DNA from: Cardiocondyla obscurior
Lineage: Eukaryota > Arthropoda > Insecta > Hymenoptera > Formicidae
Assembly: GCF_019399895.1 (NCBI RefSeq)
Contig: NC_091866.1
Span: 1,223,501 to 1,287,500 of the forward strand
DNA: 64,000 nt
Direction: 5' to 3'
The first letter of the stretch is position 1, and every line of letters begins with the position of its first letter. The notes beneath the pieces were generated by a model that searched no databases, had not been told where the DNA came from, and saw only the letters and a program-made list of their open reading frames with translations. Position numbers and translations under genes: made by a program. Shown one piece after another: positions 26,101 to 38,340 of the stretch.

Positions 26101-29020
26101 TGCATATAATTCAATTCGTGATTAAAGCAGAAGACGATAGCTATTGAGAATCGTTAGTTCGACCCGTAATTACGATGTCATATAAGCAGTAATTGGAAAA
26201 ATAAAATCTCCATTTGGTTATCAGATGAAGAATGAACTGGTTTGCTTCGTTTTTCGTAGAAAAACCGCAGTGCAGTAAAACAAACGGAGATATATAACAG
26301 TAACAACGCCGTCACAGCTGAATAAATAATGTAAGCGAGTTTGTGAATATAAAGCGTAGGAATTATTGAACGACTCAATCATCCGTGAAACTGGGATACA
26401 ATTGTAATAGCAGATTCAAAGGAAAATATATGAATTTAGAGATAACTTCCTCGTCATTATCGCGCAGCGAAAATTCCGAAGAAGCTCCCTTTCCCTCTCT
26501 CTCTCTTTCTTCTCTTCTTCTTCTTGCTCTGCACGATGCAATAAATGCAAAACTGGAGCCATCACGCATTTTAGCTCGCTATAAGTATAGCGTGCGCAGA
26601 TTCCTGAGCGACTTTCACGGAAAAGTCAATATTTTCCTTTGCAGTTGCGCCTACCTCGAGGCTCCATGTGGGATCGTGTTTTATCTAGTCCTCCTTTCAG
26701 CATGTTTGCATGGTGCGACATAGGAAATAACGAGAAGGGAAAAATCACGCGCAGCTATCGGGGAAAAAAAAAAAAAAAAAAAACGCGGGACATCGTAAAT
26801 GAAAGCAAACGCATGGCAACGCCGACCGTATGATAATTCCATGAGGAAAATTCACCGGATATTACTGGTAGATAAAATTGCAGAAGGGATAAAACGTTGC
26901 ATTATTTTCCGATTCCAAAAGAAATGACGTTAAAACACACAAAAAAAAATTAATAACTGTTAAATATTTAATTTATCACGGAAATTATGTATTAATATGG
27001 AATATTTGAAAGTAATCTGTGAATTTTTAAAATATTACAGTGAAATATAATGGCAATCGTTGAGATTGCGACAAATTGATACTAGACAGTAAATTAAGAA
27101 AAAGCACCGTGGACGTTAAAGTGATATTGAGTCGATCGATACAAGATTTGAGTTCCAGGATAACAAAATACCAAGCAAAGAATGCGAGACAGAATGCGGA
27201 CATTAAATAAATATTGGATCCTTAAAGTAATCCATTGACTTTTCTCCCGGGACTCTTTTTAAGAATCTTAAAAATATATTGAGTGTATTGTGTTGATTAA
27301 GAAAATTATATGATCAAACACGTATTTCTCCAGCTCTCCGAAAGTCACGCGACGAAAAACGTTCATCGCTACTCGATAATTTCATGATAAAGTAAATAAG
27401 CGTTTTGTAGTCACGGGGAGATCAATTTACGGCGGCACGGCGAGCTGCAGAGGGCAGTAAAAAAAAAAAAAAAAGAAAAAGAGCTGTTCCAATCGATCGG
27501 AGAAGGCGCGGCCCGACTCTACCGTTAAGATTCCGGAAAACCGCTCAAACTAACGTGAATGAGAAGCGAGTTCACGGCTCGTTCGGCTCCCAATCTCTCT
27601 CTTTTCTCGATCCTTGTCATCCTCATCCCTCGACACTACGTCCTCGGCTAACCGTGGGTACCTGGGCATAACAGCGGGGACTCGACACATAATCGATATT
27701 CAATCACGTACGACGACATCTTCGGCGTTGCCCCAGTTCCGAAACAGGCTACCGATAGCGAAACGGTGCAGGTAGTTTCCAGCGAAAAATCCAAAGGGGA
27801 GAGGAAAAAGACGAAAAGAGAGAAAGCGAGAGGAGAGGAAGAAAAAGAGGATAGGATGGTGAATTCTGGAATTCCAATATGTCTCATAGCTACCCCACGG
27901 CATCTTCTCAATTTCCTCGTCGAGTTATTCGGCGATGAGGTATCGGGAGGGTAGTGGAATCTATTTGGGGGACGGTACCAAAAACAAAATCGAAACATCT
28001 TTACCAGGTAGGACGGCCACCTTTGTAAACCGCAACGAGAAGCCCGGTCACTTTAACTATGCCGAAGCCGGGGGGAGAAACGTCCGCTTTCCATTTTACT
28101 TCTTATCTCTGCGGGGATAAAAGAGAACGGCGCAGAACCTAACCCTGGAATTAGCGGGCTTTTTTCGCGAACTAATTAACGCGAGAGAAGTTTGTTCTGC
28201 GAAACGACTGCATTCAGCGAGCGTGTTACAGATTGTAATGCGACACGTAAGAAAAGGGCGGAAAAGACAGTCTCTCTTATTGCATTCTGTTGTTATTATC
28301 CTCGAAAAGGGTAAGAAAACGGAAACCGGGAAAAATAATTAATTCGACATACAATTAAAAATATAATTAAGAAAAAAGTAAGGCCGTCTTTAAAAAAAAA
28401 AAAAAAAAAAAAAACAATGGCTCAAAGGAAGGTGAAATTAATGACAGCGACAACTGCTGCTGTCGTTACTCATTTCATTAGGTAATTATTAGACGGATGC
28501 GGGCGAAAGGGGAGAATGGATGTTTCACCAGGCGCGCATTCTCTATAACTGTGGCATAAATTATATACGTACGGCCCGCGAAAGTTATTGTCCGAGCGCG
28601 ATATAACCAGCGTTAATTCGGGGTGGCAAAAGTTCTAACATGGTATCGTTATGGTCTTACGCCGTACTCAGTACGTTAAATGGAACTCGGCCCTTTATGC
28701 TAACTAAATCTAACGCAACGTACAATTCACCGCCGGCGAACTCGCGCCCCCATGCGCTTCGTGTGTGCGGGGCACACATCGGTCACGTTCAGTTGAACAA
28801 CTTTGCAACTGCTGAGTGATTTACTGCTGAACGTTCTCTCCCGCGGCGCATTTGCTATTTCGCAGTGTGTTCAATAAACGCGCGCTAGTTTTTTTTTTTT
28901 TTACAACGAAAGATGACGTCTTACGGCTAGAACGCGACGAGGTTGACGTTTGGCGCGTTGGAACGTTCGGGGATGAGCTCAGGCATTGGACAAAAAATTC
29001 TATTGCAACGCAATGTAAAA

Positions 29021-29060
29021 AAATTTAAAAAATTAAAAAATTAAAAAATTAAAAAATTAA
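29021..29060 (+). repeat. Tandem ttaaaaaa minisatellite
   Basis: About five consecutive copies of an 8-nt unit, ttaaaaaa, lie roughly 170 nt left of the inverted-repeat element. Confidence 0.85.
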
Positions 29061-29231
29061 TCCTGCTCGAGTGAAAATTGATTCCCACTGTTACCTAATA
29101 ATTAGCTAGCCTATTCGTGGTTCATCTCGTGGCTGTCCAGCAAAACTGTCCAGCACTGAGCCAGAAATGTAACACACAAACCGTACTAAATACAAGATAA
29201 TTATTTCTCGTTAATGACGAGCTAGAAAAGT

Positions 29232-29662
29232 TAGATATCTAAACGTTTTTCGCCGCGTATTAGTCTGCCGCGCCGTTCTGACTTATCCAACACGTGCTCG
29301 ACTGCCGAATTCGCTGATCGCCGGGTTCGTTGACCACCGCGGTAGTGTGAGTACGTGCGTGTGTTTACATCTGGCCGGTACCTTGCGCTCGAAATTCTTA
29401 AGGTGGAGGACGCGCGGGCAGCGGACAGCAAGAACCGGTTTGTCCTGCGAATTCGGCGGTCGACCGTCGCGGTAGTGTGAGTACGCGCGTGTGTTGACGT
29501 CTGGCCGGCACCTTGCGCTCGAAATTCTTAAAGTGGAGGACGCGCGGGCAGCGGACTGCAAGAACCGGTTTGCCCGACGAATTCGGCAGTCGAGCGAGAT
29601 TTGCGTATGGTCAGCTCAACAACAGTAAACAAAGTACGCGGCGAAAAAAGTTTAGATATCTA
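29232..29662. mobile_element. 431-bp MITE-like element with 28-bp TIRs
   Basis: The ends are inverted repeats of 28 nt (29232-29259 and 29635-29662) that match at 27 positions. Each begins TAGATATCTAAAC and ends TCGCCGCGTA. A second inverted pair, cgactgccgaattcg, lies inside at about 29296 and 29579. There is no transposase ORF, so it would be non-autonomous. A TA target-site duplication is possible but cannot be told from the TA at the TIR tip. The interior is a tandem duplication of about 130 bp. The structure fits a DNA-transposon derivative; the superfamily is unresolved. Confidence 0.7.
29335..29593 (+). repeat. Two tandem copies of a ~130-bp unit
   Basis: The landmark ggtagtgtgagtac starts at 29341 and again at 29471, giving a period of 130 bp. 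The copies share ctggccgg-accttgcgctc, gaaattctta, gtggaggacgcgcgggcagc and gcaagaaccggtttg, with scattered substitutions. The whole array sits between the terminal inverted repeats. Confidence 0.9.
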
Positions 29663-31760
29663 TTTAGGTACATGGCCCACGCTGGACAGTGACTAGACGA
29701 TCGATACTAAACAGAATTTGTTTTTTTCTTTTAAATGACAACTTAATTTTTTGAAGACAGTCGCTAAATAATAAATACTTTCTTATAATTTACGATAGAA
29801 AGTGGAGACCGCTTTCTAATCGCGCAATATCGTTAATATTTCGCCCACCCATTTGTAACCTCCGTTTCATTAATTATTAATAAGTTTAGGTGGTAATTAG
29901 TAGGGTGAATTATGCGAGGGAGCGCATTACACAGTAATAATAATTACAACAGTTACCCGGCGTAACGTCACTCAGTGCAAACAATCCGGCAAGTAAGCTG
30001 TACACTTGCGCTATGTATATATGCCCGGCACGGCCCCTTAACTACAGTACTTATGGCGCAACAGCAAGTTACGAACCGACAACAAACCAGTGGCTAGGTT
30101 TACCCCACTCTATTGATAGTTTCGGTTATCCCTAATCTCAACTCCTCCAACTTTCCCCGCTGCCGACTGTCCAAACAGTTAAACAGTCTTGCCCGCTAAT
30201 CCCGTAGATCGAATCGTTGATTTCTTATCTGACCTGTGCGGCTTTTTGACCGATCGATACCGACGAAGCCGCCCCGTGAAACATCGCGAGAGGCTGCGAT
30301 CACTCGGCCGAGATCCTCCGTGTCGTTTATTAAAAAGTCACGAAAAGTCGTTTACGTGGGGTAATATTGAAAAGCGATCGTTAGAATAATTTATTCGGTT
30401 TTCCTGCGATCGCGGGACCTTCTCGCAAATTTTGGACTTGACCGCGCGTAAGTAATCCCGCGGGGTGATAAGGTCGGAAATGCATCCGTGAGTAATTCGA
30501 ATATCCTATCGGCCCGCTTTCATATCGTGCGCCGGCCAGAAACAAGAAACGGTCAAATAAATTTCACGACGTTCCGACAGTTACCCGGAGGGGTACCCGG
30601 TGTCCCTTATCGGGGATTTCTAAACGATAGTAATCGACGTTTGCGGAACAGTCTTAATTAATTCCAGGCGGATCGACCTCCACATATATTACATTCACCC
30701 GATAGCTATCTACATTCATTCGCAGTGGAAACCGATGAGTAAGTTAGATGAGAATAATCCTATCACGTTCTCGTTCAATGAGGGAAGCGATCGCAATTAA
30801 AAGTTATAGATACGATGAGCATTAAATAATTCTCTAACGTTAGAAATTTTTGTCACCGAGTATGATAAATTACGAAGAGTAAATAACCGCTTGTAAAAGA
30901 ACTGAATAAAATTACGTACATAAAATATTTTAAAATTAATCAATCAGTTTTGTAAAACTTATAACATTAAAGACCTTTGCACGTTCGTGGCGATACTTGA
31001 TAATTTTATTTATAGAGAAATACGACTCGTAAATTTGACGTATGAAACGTATATATGAAATAAAATATTTCCCAAAACATTCGTGCAATCCACTGTGCGT
31101 ACGACTCGCACAGTCGTGCATAAACTTCTCGAACATGTACTCATGGACATTTTAGTAGGGACATTTACAGGTTTCAGCAGAACGTTGTGGTATAAGACCA
31201 AAGCCCTCGAGGGACTTCGCGCATAATGCACCAGCAAAGTTTACCTATAAACCTTGGATATTTTAACCACATTATTATCGCGGATAGCTACTCTTGCATA
31301 ATATTAATTTTCCGGTAATAACTAGTCGGATAACGACATCGAAGAAACTCCACCTGATTATTCCGGATTCTTGCTACTGTTATATTGTATATGTATACGT
31401 TTTTCCGATCTCTGTACGTCCCGAGTGACAGAGAAGTAATGTTTAGTCAGAGGGCGGAATTTAGGAGAAATCTTTCTCGATTGTAAATTCAATTGCGGCC
31501 GATGGAAGCACGGGTGCTTGAGAGACATTCAATAAATCTGGACCTAACGTCAATTGTAACGGCGACCTGTCCTCGCGACGTCAAGGCCCTCGCGACTCGC
31601 AAGTGCAAGAGTAACGGTCCTCTGGCGCTAGGGACAAAAAGGGGCGGAGGGCGAAGGGTAAAAAAGCAACGAGAGGCAACAAACAGGGCGAAACCGGAAC
31701 GAAAAGAAGAAGCCGCAATAGCGCCGACAAAGCCGCGGTTTCCAATTTAGTGCTTCCACT

Positions 31761-31985
31761 TTGTATACAGTGCGGAAGGCCAGAAAAGAAACAGAAACGA
31801 TAAAGAGGGCGAATGCTCGAAGGGAGAAAGTGTCGGAGGCAAAAGGGTGGGCATCGACGAAAAAGAGAAAGAGACGAAGAAAAAAAGAGAAACAGGGTGA
31901 ACGAGAAAGGGTGAAAGAGAGGAGAGCGCAGAAGAAGGGAGTTGGGGGTGGGGGAGGGGGGGGGCTGGAGCCTGCAAGTCGACGG
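31761..31985 (+). repeat. Polypurine tract with G-runs
   Basis: The plus strand is almost entirely A and G here, ending near 31941-31965 in runs of five, five and eight G separated by single bases, a sequence able to form a G-quadruplex. The Lys/Arg/Glu-rich plus frame and the Ser/Phe-rich minus frames are composition artefacts. Confidence 0.7.
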
Positions 31986-34097
31986 TGAAAGCCCGCAACT
32001 TGAATAGTTTGCGCTTTACTCTGATTGCCGCGCAAAAGTCTCGGCCGTTCCCATCGCGTTTTGCACGGGTCATTGCCGCTTTCGCCGCTATTACTGCTTC
32101 TGACAATGATGTTACTCGCTGGACTTTTCCATTGACCCGTCAACCAAGTCTCAAAATCGCGGCGGGAATCTGTTATGACGGTCTCGCCCTAAAATTGTGA
32201 TTTAACGCAGTGATCAATGCCCGCACAATATCCGTCACGACTAAATTTCGTCACGCGACATTTCGACATTTCCAAAATAAGTCACGTATTTAAACTGCAC
32301 TCGGCGCGCAACTGCTTTATTTCGAATCGATGAAATCTCGACAAGTGCTTCTTTCTATCAGCTACTCAAGATAGAAATGTTTCTTTTCTTCGCCAAGAGA
32401 GAAATAGAGAGAAAGAGAGAGAGAGTGCAATTCTGTTTAAGGTGTCTGAAGTAACTTAAGTAAAGAAAAGTGCCGGATTAGGTGAATAAAATACTCGAAA
32501 CTATTTAGACTAAATCATGACGGGAAATTAATTTTTCCGTTCTCGCAGGGGGATCGCCCTTATTAATTTTTCCCTTTATATTTCATTATTAGTATCGATT
32601 TGGCCAATTTTATTTAATAAATTGAATATGTCTTTGTAAAGCGCCATCGAGTTGCGTCTTTCTTTTTCAGAATGGTACCTGAGCCGAGACAGATGGAAAG
32701 ACTCGAAGACGAAGATAAGATGAGCGTAGATGAAAAAGGCGAACGGAAAAGAAAAAGTTTGAGAATACGTCTTCCACGTGGTCTAACTTAATTTGAAGGC
32801 ACAAAGAAACTTCCTCTACTCAGGAAATAGGTGAGGACGTGTTTTTCCATGAGAAAACCCTCGTCTGCCTCCGTCAACGCTTGCTGCTTTCTTCCCACCG
32901 AATTCTTTATCCATCCGATACACACACTCCGGGCGCGACTGCATGACTCTCTTTCAACACTATCTTTTCGACTTTTCCAGCTACGTAAAATTGTTAGACG
33001 TAACAGCGTTTCGCGAATTCAACGCTCTTATGATCGAACCGACGACGACCCGCTGCCATTCGCTGTTAATATAATTTCTTTATTGTATGTTTCTAATTAC
33101 GTCGACGAGGATCATTTCGAGACGCGACAGAAAGATGAAGAGCAGTTCTTAATGCCAAGAGAAGATGGGACGAACACGACACTGTGATGTACGTTCAGTC
33201 GTGTTTTACAAATACCAGCGTGATATAATACGCCTCGAACACGAGTGTACGAATGCAAATGGATACCAGCTCGCCCTAACGAAGTCCACACGCCAACCCT
33301 TGCCGCGGTACTAATTAGTGTGCTACGAAAAGGGTAATAGGACCGCGAAATTTTCCCCGGCCTCGCTGTCAAGCACAAATATATATGGTGATGTATAATA
33401 TGCGCAAAGATGCATTTCGCGGATGTCATGCGAGACTTTCTGCCCTATAGATCTCAATAATGCTCATTCTGCGTATATAAGAAATTGATGATCTCAATAT
33501 TTTTTTTTCCTCCCGCTAATTAACGCGGCTTTAATACGGGCTCCTCGAGAGATGGCATATTTAATTTATTGCGGTGCAGAAAAAGGTCGCGAATATATAT
33601 AATCCAACCGTGCAGTACTTTCAACGCAATATGTGACGAGCACGGCTGTATTTTAATCTCAATATTAATATAAAATTAAATCTTTTAATTGTAATCGCAG
33701 AATTGGAATTTGATTCATAACTTTATATTTATACAAACTGAATAAATGGTGGCTTAAAGTTACAAAAACTTTTATAATGTTTAAAAAAAAATATATCGCG
33801 GTTTAGTTAATATTTAGAATTTATTTTATTTGTAAAAAAAAAAACCCCTGCTTGTATGGCTCTCGCGTTTTACGTAACTTAAAATGACAACAAGTTTAAA
33901 TTCGGCACTATAGATATTCCGTTGGCGACCTGTCTCTCGTCTTCAAAATGATTCCCACGTCCCAACGAATCCACCCCGAAACCCCGTTCTACCGTTGCTC
34001 ACGTCGGAGAGCCTGAAACCAGATAAAGTGCGAAAGAGCTCTTTCGTAACGAACCGTTAAACGGCTTCCCCGACTCGATAAGTCGCCCTCCGAGATA

Positions 34098-34150
34098 AAG
34101 CGAAAGAGAAAGAAAGAGAGAGAGAAAGAGAGGAAGAGAGAGAGAGAGGA
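34098..34150 (+). repeat. GA-rich tract
   Basis: About 50 nt of GAGA and GAAA units. The minus frame through it reads as a Ser-Leu repeat, which is not a gene. Confidence 0.75.
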
Positions 34151-35137
34151 AGATCAGCCCTGTACCTTACTCCATCGGCGCTATTATCCCCCGATCTTGC
34201 TCGAGACACTCGAGCCACCCCTCGAGCTTTCCGCGTCGCGTTTTGATTATCAAAGGTACAAGACTGACGGCTAGTTAAGCAGTTTCGGAAACCTTTCTCT
34301 TTCGAAAATAGGCTTTTATCGCAATCAATCAAAATGCATTCTATTTCAGTTTTCGCCGGCAAACGTTTATCTTTACCGGCAATTCACCAGGCAATGTACT
34401 TAAGTATCCATTTCCGTAATTTATCCGTGTAATCTCTGTCAACGTGCGATAGTTGCCTGACATTGATTTATTTTGCCGACTGAGGCGGATTAATCTTACT
34501 ACTTCCCGCTCGTAACGTTCGGGCAAATTGTTGCGTTCGATAGATCATTTCATTTAACTGCTACGTACGTCCCCGTTTCCGCGAGTGCATTTGCACGCGG
34601 GGCAAAGTATACCAAGTGCATTTATTCGAAATGCGGCGCGCGTCGCGATTTCTCTAGGTGAATCTCAGCCCGAGCAACGCAAATGTCTCGAAGGAATCGA
34701 GAACGCGTATGTATACAAACGTATTCTAAGCTTGAGAGTCATTCACGTAAAGGATTAATGTAGTTACTCCGCGGGGACGTCACGGCGCGTCCGCGTTGCA
34801 TAATGCAACACTGCTACGAAATCTCTTCTTTGAAATCGGTCTTAAATTCAATCTGCTTCTTTTTGTCAAGGGTATCTTTTCAACAAATGTATTTCGTACA
34901 ATTTTCTATAATTAAACGCACTCTCAATTTTTATTTTAAATGTATCACAATACTCTTACGTATGTGTGATCCAAAGTAAATGTCTGTCAGAGAAGAAAAA
35001 AAAAAAAAAAAAGAGAACTCCGCGAACCGATTAAACGATTAAAAAATTTTTATTACATATTTTTATCGCTTAAAAATGGTTTTCTTAAAAATTCGCCAAC
35101 GAAAGATTGCGTACAAACATATCAGCAACTCCCTACG

Positions 35138-35422
35138 TCAAGCTTTTTTTTCCCCGAATGCGTACCTGCGCTCGATATTTTCGTTCAACGGTCCAAACTT
35201 TCTCGCAATTTCAACGTTTAATCGCACCGTACTCTTTTGCACGCCGGAACAGCGCGAATTGTCGCGCGCAGCTAAGTCCCGAAGTCTGAATCTCAGAGGA
35301 TAACGCGATAGCGTATCTCGAACGGGAAATGCGTCCCGCTTCGTCAGTTCTACAGTATCGTGGGATCCCGCCTTCGTTTCAGTAGTAGCAACAGCAATAA
35401 CGGCGACGAGGAGAAATCCCAT
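35138..35422 (-). CDS. Doubtful 94-residue ORF with signal-like N-terminus
   Basis: From the ATG at 35422 the frame begins MGFLLVAVIAVATTETKAGS, resembling a secretory signal with a cleavage site near residue 18, followed by a Lys-Arg pair near residue 29 as in some peptide precursors. The frame is open further upstream without a promoter or splice site that I can identify, and a long plus-strand frame overlaps it, so low stop density is a likely cause. No amidation (Gly-basic) site follows a neuropeptide-like motif. Confidence 0.15.
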   Translation of the reverse strand: MGFLLVAVIAVATTETKAGSHDTVELTKRDAFPVRDTLSRYPLRFRLRDLAARDNSRCSGVQKSTVRLNVEIARKFGPLNENIERRYAFGEKKA

Positions 35423-36699
35423 ATTAGAAATTGCATCCGTGTTCGCGAGGCGCGGGCAGTTATCTTCCGTATGTCGCCGCAATTGCGAGTGCTCGAGTAT
35501 CCGTCTACCCGTATCACCGCCGACCTGCGGCGTTACTCGTTTCGGCGTCTTGCGGCCCGGCAGGAAAGCGAAAGAGCGAAAGGAGGACCGCCGCGAGATA
35601 TAATAGAACGAAATCGAATAGAACGGAGACGTCGCGCATTCAAGACGTCTCTTTGTATGTCTGATGACTTGACGGTGCCGATCCTCCTTCCTCCCGCGGC
35701 CGTTCCGCGTACGTCGAACGTCACAGACGCCTTTACGGTGGCTAAATTGGCACTTGTCGTTCCGGCTTTTCTCGATTCTACCTCCCGATACTTTTCGCAA
35801 GCCTCTTCAACGCGTTCCGCCAAGTCGCTCGACTTGCCAATGCTACGGCAATTTACGATAGATAAACCTCACGGAGAGAAGAAAAGGCGAAAGATTTAAA
35901 AGAACACCATCGACTGGAAGCGCACTGAAAGTCGCAAGGTTGACGAGCAAGCGCGCGCGTGCCGTAAAAGAGAGGAAGGGAAGCTCCGAGAGAACCGGAG
36001 GGAAAAGTGGAAGATACTCGCCTCGTACAGGAAAATACGTATCCGATGCCAACTAGCCCTGACTATCCCCGAGGGAACGGAGAACTACTCGTAAATACTG
36101 TGTTAACAGAGCGTACTTACAGGAAAGAAGAGAAAAGAGGTTCGCTCTATGGCGCGTTCTCTCGAATTACTCGACTGCGTACAGTTCTAGTTACAAATCT
36201 GAATATATAGAGCTATCTCAGTTGCAGGTGCAATGCCTGCGGTTTGTAAAATTGTTCGAAACTTTGAAGAATTTTTCGGAGCGTAATTTATGTTAACACG
36301 TAAATGCGATTAAGATTTTAAACCTGCGATCAGATTTATTAAATGCAAAACGAAACTAGAAATACTTTACAATATACGTAAATATTTAAAAAAGTTATCG
36401 AAACCGTTCTGTCTTTATTTATGTTGAAAAAATTATTTTTAATAAAAACAAATTAATATAATAAAATAGATTAATACGCGAAATAAATTAAATCGTATTT
36501 TTAAAAAGCGTGTTAGATTAAATCGAATTGTTGCCGTTTATTTTCCGCGGTGCTAATTGATTTTCTCGCTTGCCAGTTTAAATTTTATTATTCTGTTAAT
36601 TTATATCATTTTTATTTCACATTTTAATTATTATCTCTTTCACAAATAATATATAATACACTTTTCCCCAAAATAAAGCATAAAAAATATGTGACTTAC

Positions 36700-36740
36700 C
36701 AATTGATGCGCAGTGGCGGAGTTACAGTTCAGCAACAATC
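36700..36740 (-). other. Candidate micro-exon B1 (41 nt)
   Basis: Minus-strand acceptor TGTTACAG and donor GTAAGT. It aligns with the micro-exons at 5985-6015 and 5104-5140. The intron to the large block upstream is 216 nt, against 169 and 178 nt for the two left-cluster pairs. Confidence 0.5.
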
Positions 36741-36956
36741 CTGTAACATATACAAATAAAATAAATTAATTGTAAATGTATTAAAAGTAATATCTGAGTA
36801 TTGTAAAAAAAAAGAGAACATTTACGAGCCTCTAATTAAGTTCTCGATTTAAAAATTAAAAACAAAACCACAAGACAATCTCGATAAATAACAAAAAATT
36901 AATTATTTAAAATAAAATTAATAAATTAACAAATTAGAATAAAAAATCATTCTTAC

Positions 36957-37187
36957 CGTGAGGTTGCTCCGCCAATATATGATGCCTTTCCGAGGCCTCC
37001 TCCTCCTCTCAGTGACGATGTCGAGGTGAGTCATCCTTCTGCTCACTGGAAACATGCGACGACCACGACCAGGTGAATTTAATCGCACGACCCTGACCGG
37101 CACTTGCGAAATAAAATCAGCACACTGCCAGCGGTTAGTTTATTCCATACCGATGACGACACTTTCGCTGCACTTCTCAATCCTTTT
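36957..37187 (-). other. Candidate large exon B (231 nt)
   Basis: The acceptor is TTTTCTGTTACAG and the donor GTAAGA. The 3' half matches 6185-6331 best (AGG-repeat stretch, GGAAAGGCATC and GCGGAGCAAC landmarks); the 5' half matches 37294-37571. One open frame reads FPVSRRMTHLDIVTERRRRP, whose counterpart at 37294-37571 reads FPRRGRTTRLDIAIEKRKRR. Farther upstream the frames differ by one nucleotide. Confidence 0.55.
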
Positions 37188-37293
37188 CTGTAACAGAAAA
37201 CAAATTTTGATTAGTCGGATAATTAGAAATAAAGTTTTGTATTATTGAAACGACAAGGCTATTTATTTTACGTACAAAAAAAGCGACATTTAC

Positions 37294-37571
37294 CTTGGAG
37301 TTACTCCAACTGTGCATTATGCTTCTCCTACGCCTCTTCCTCTTCTCAATCGCGATGTCGAGCCGAGTCGTCCTTCCACGCCGTGGAAACTCGCGACAAT
37401 CGCGACCGGTGAATTTAACAGCAAGAGCTAATTAAAGAGCTTACCGATTGAAATCTTTCGCACGACACTACTGAACGAGACTCCCGATAAAACTCGACCG
37501 ACGAACCGGCTGCGGTTCGTTCTTTCATTAATATCGGCGCCAACGGCACGTTCACTTCTCTGGATCTGAAT
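37294..37571 (-). other. Candidate large exon C (278 nt)
   Basis: Acceptor TGGTTTTCAG, donor GTAAAT. A second good donor, GTAAGC, occurs inside after 37445 and could make a 127-nt alternative exon. Similarity to 5319-5675 covers nearly the whole block, including the gaacc-gctgc-gttcgtt and taatatcggcg landmarks. Only 106 nt of intron separate it from the block at 36957-37187. Confidence 0.5.
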
Positions 37572-38259
37572 CTGAAAACCAGAAAGGTTTACTTGATTAA
37601 TATTATATTTCAGAAGATTGTGGATGTTCCCCCTTAACCCACCGCGGCGAGATCTTCGCGTCAGCTAACACTTTTTCGACGCGTACTGTCCTACGCACAC
37701 TAACCTTAATTAACCGCGCGTTCGACAAGCTGATCATCACCGACGCGGACTGTCGCGAATATAGGTGCGACTCGATCGACGACCATTATTATTCAGGCTG
37801 CTCAACCGCCCGCACCGCGCGCCCCGCACGCATACCCTCGCTACCCGTTCCGGACGCTACGCACTTTATGCCTTCTGCCCTCCTACTCAGCGATAAAGAA
37901 ACTGACTCCGAATATTACCTTCTTCTCCGTATACCGGATCCCACTCATCTACCGCGACGAGACGCACCCAAGAAAAATCTACAAGGCAAGAAGTCAATTA
38001 ATCGACATGCGACTATAATGCGCGGTTATGACGAAGTAAATTACTACGCGACAACAGTACACACTTTATAAATACTCTCTGCGTAAAGATTATACCTTAC
38101 AGAAGCTTATTCGCCTCCGCGATATCGCAGTTCATCAAATATACCGTCTTCGTTCTGCGTGGAGCTGTGCTACATGCGTACTCTGCGTGCGAACTGCTCG
38201 GAGCCTCGACGACCGACTGAAGTATGCGACAGTGATGGGGGGAAATCGCGCGAGCTTAC

Positions 38260-38340
38260 CTAAAGTCGAACGCCGCGCGGGTTTTATTTGTATACATTTG
38301 ACGCCTTTATGCCGCACATATTTCAACGCGTTACAAAATC
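38260..38340 (-). other. Possible first exon of right cluster
   Basis: A strong minus-strand donor, CTTTAG followed by GTAAGC, closes a block at 38260. The upstream limit is unknown (38340 is arbitrary); no TATA box or initiator was convincing. It is included because a spliced transcript through the cluster needs an upstream donor here. Confidence 0.25.

Larger units (their letters stand above)
8220..29230. other. Long gene-poor stretch
   Basis: No coding gene could be supported over about 21 kb. The ORFs are compositionally biased (arginine, serine or phenylalanine runs from purine- or pyrimidine-rich DNA), overlap on opposite strands, and mostly start at non-ATG codons. AT-rich blocks near 9830-10900, 18900-19400 and 25850-27300 alternate with GC-rich blocks. 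Homopolymers occur near 17888, 20988, 26763, 27460 and 28392. It may be intergenic, or intron of the spliced transcript inferred between the two exon clusters. Confidence 0.5.
29663..36699. other. Gene-poor stretch between TIR element and right exon cluster
   Basis: No confident gene is visible. Long overlapping frames at 31.6-32.1 kb come from a purine-rich tract and those at 35.1-35.9 kb from a GC-rich block with few stops on either strand. One ATG-initiated frame at 35138-35422 with a signal-like start is listed separately. AT-rich DNA fills 33650-33840 and 36250-36700. Confidence 0.45.

Noticed and set aside
31628..32143. Overlapping long frames, Lys/Arg-rich on one strand and Ser/Phe/Pro-rich on the other
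   Set aside because: They are the translation of a polypurine/polypyrimidine tract and have no other protein features.
35360..35899. 179-codon plus-strand frame overlapping a 220-codon minus frame
   Set aside because: Both frames lie in the same GC-rich block with few stops, the plus frame starts at GTG rather than ATG, and neither has family motifs or splice context as a whole.
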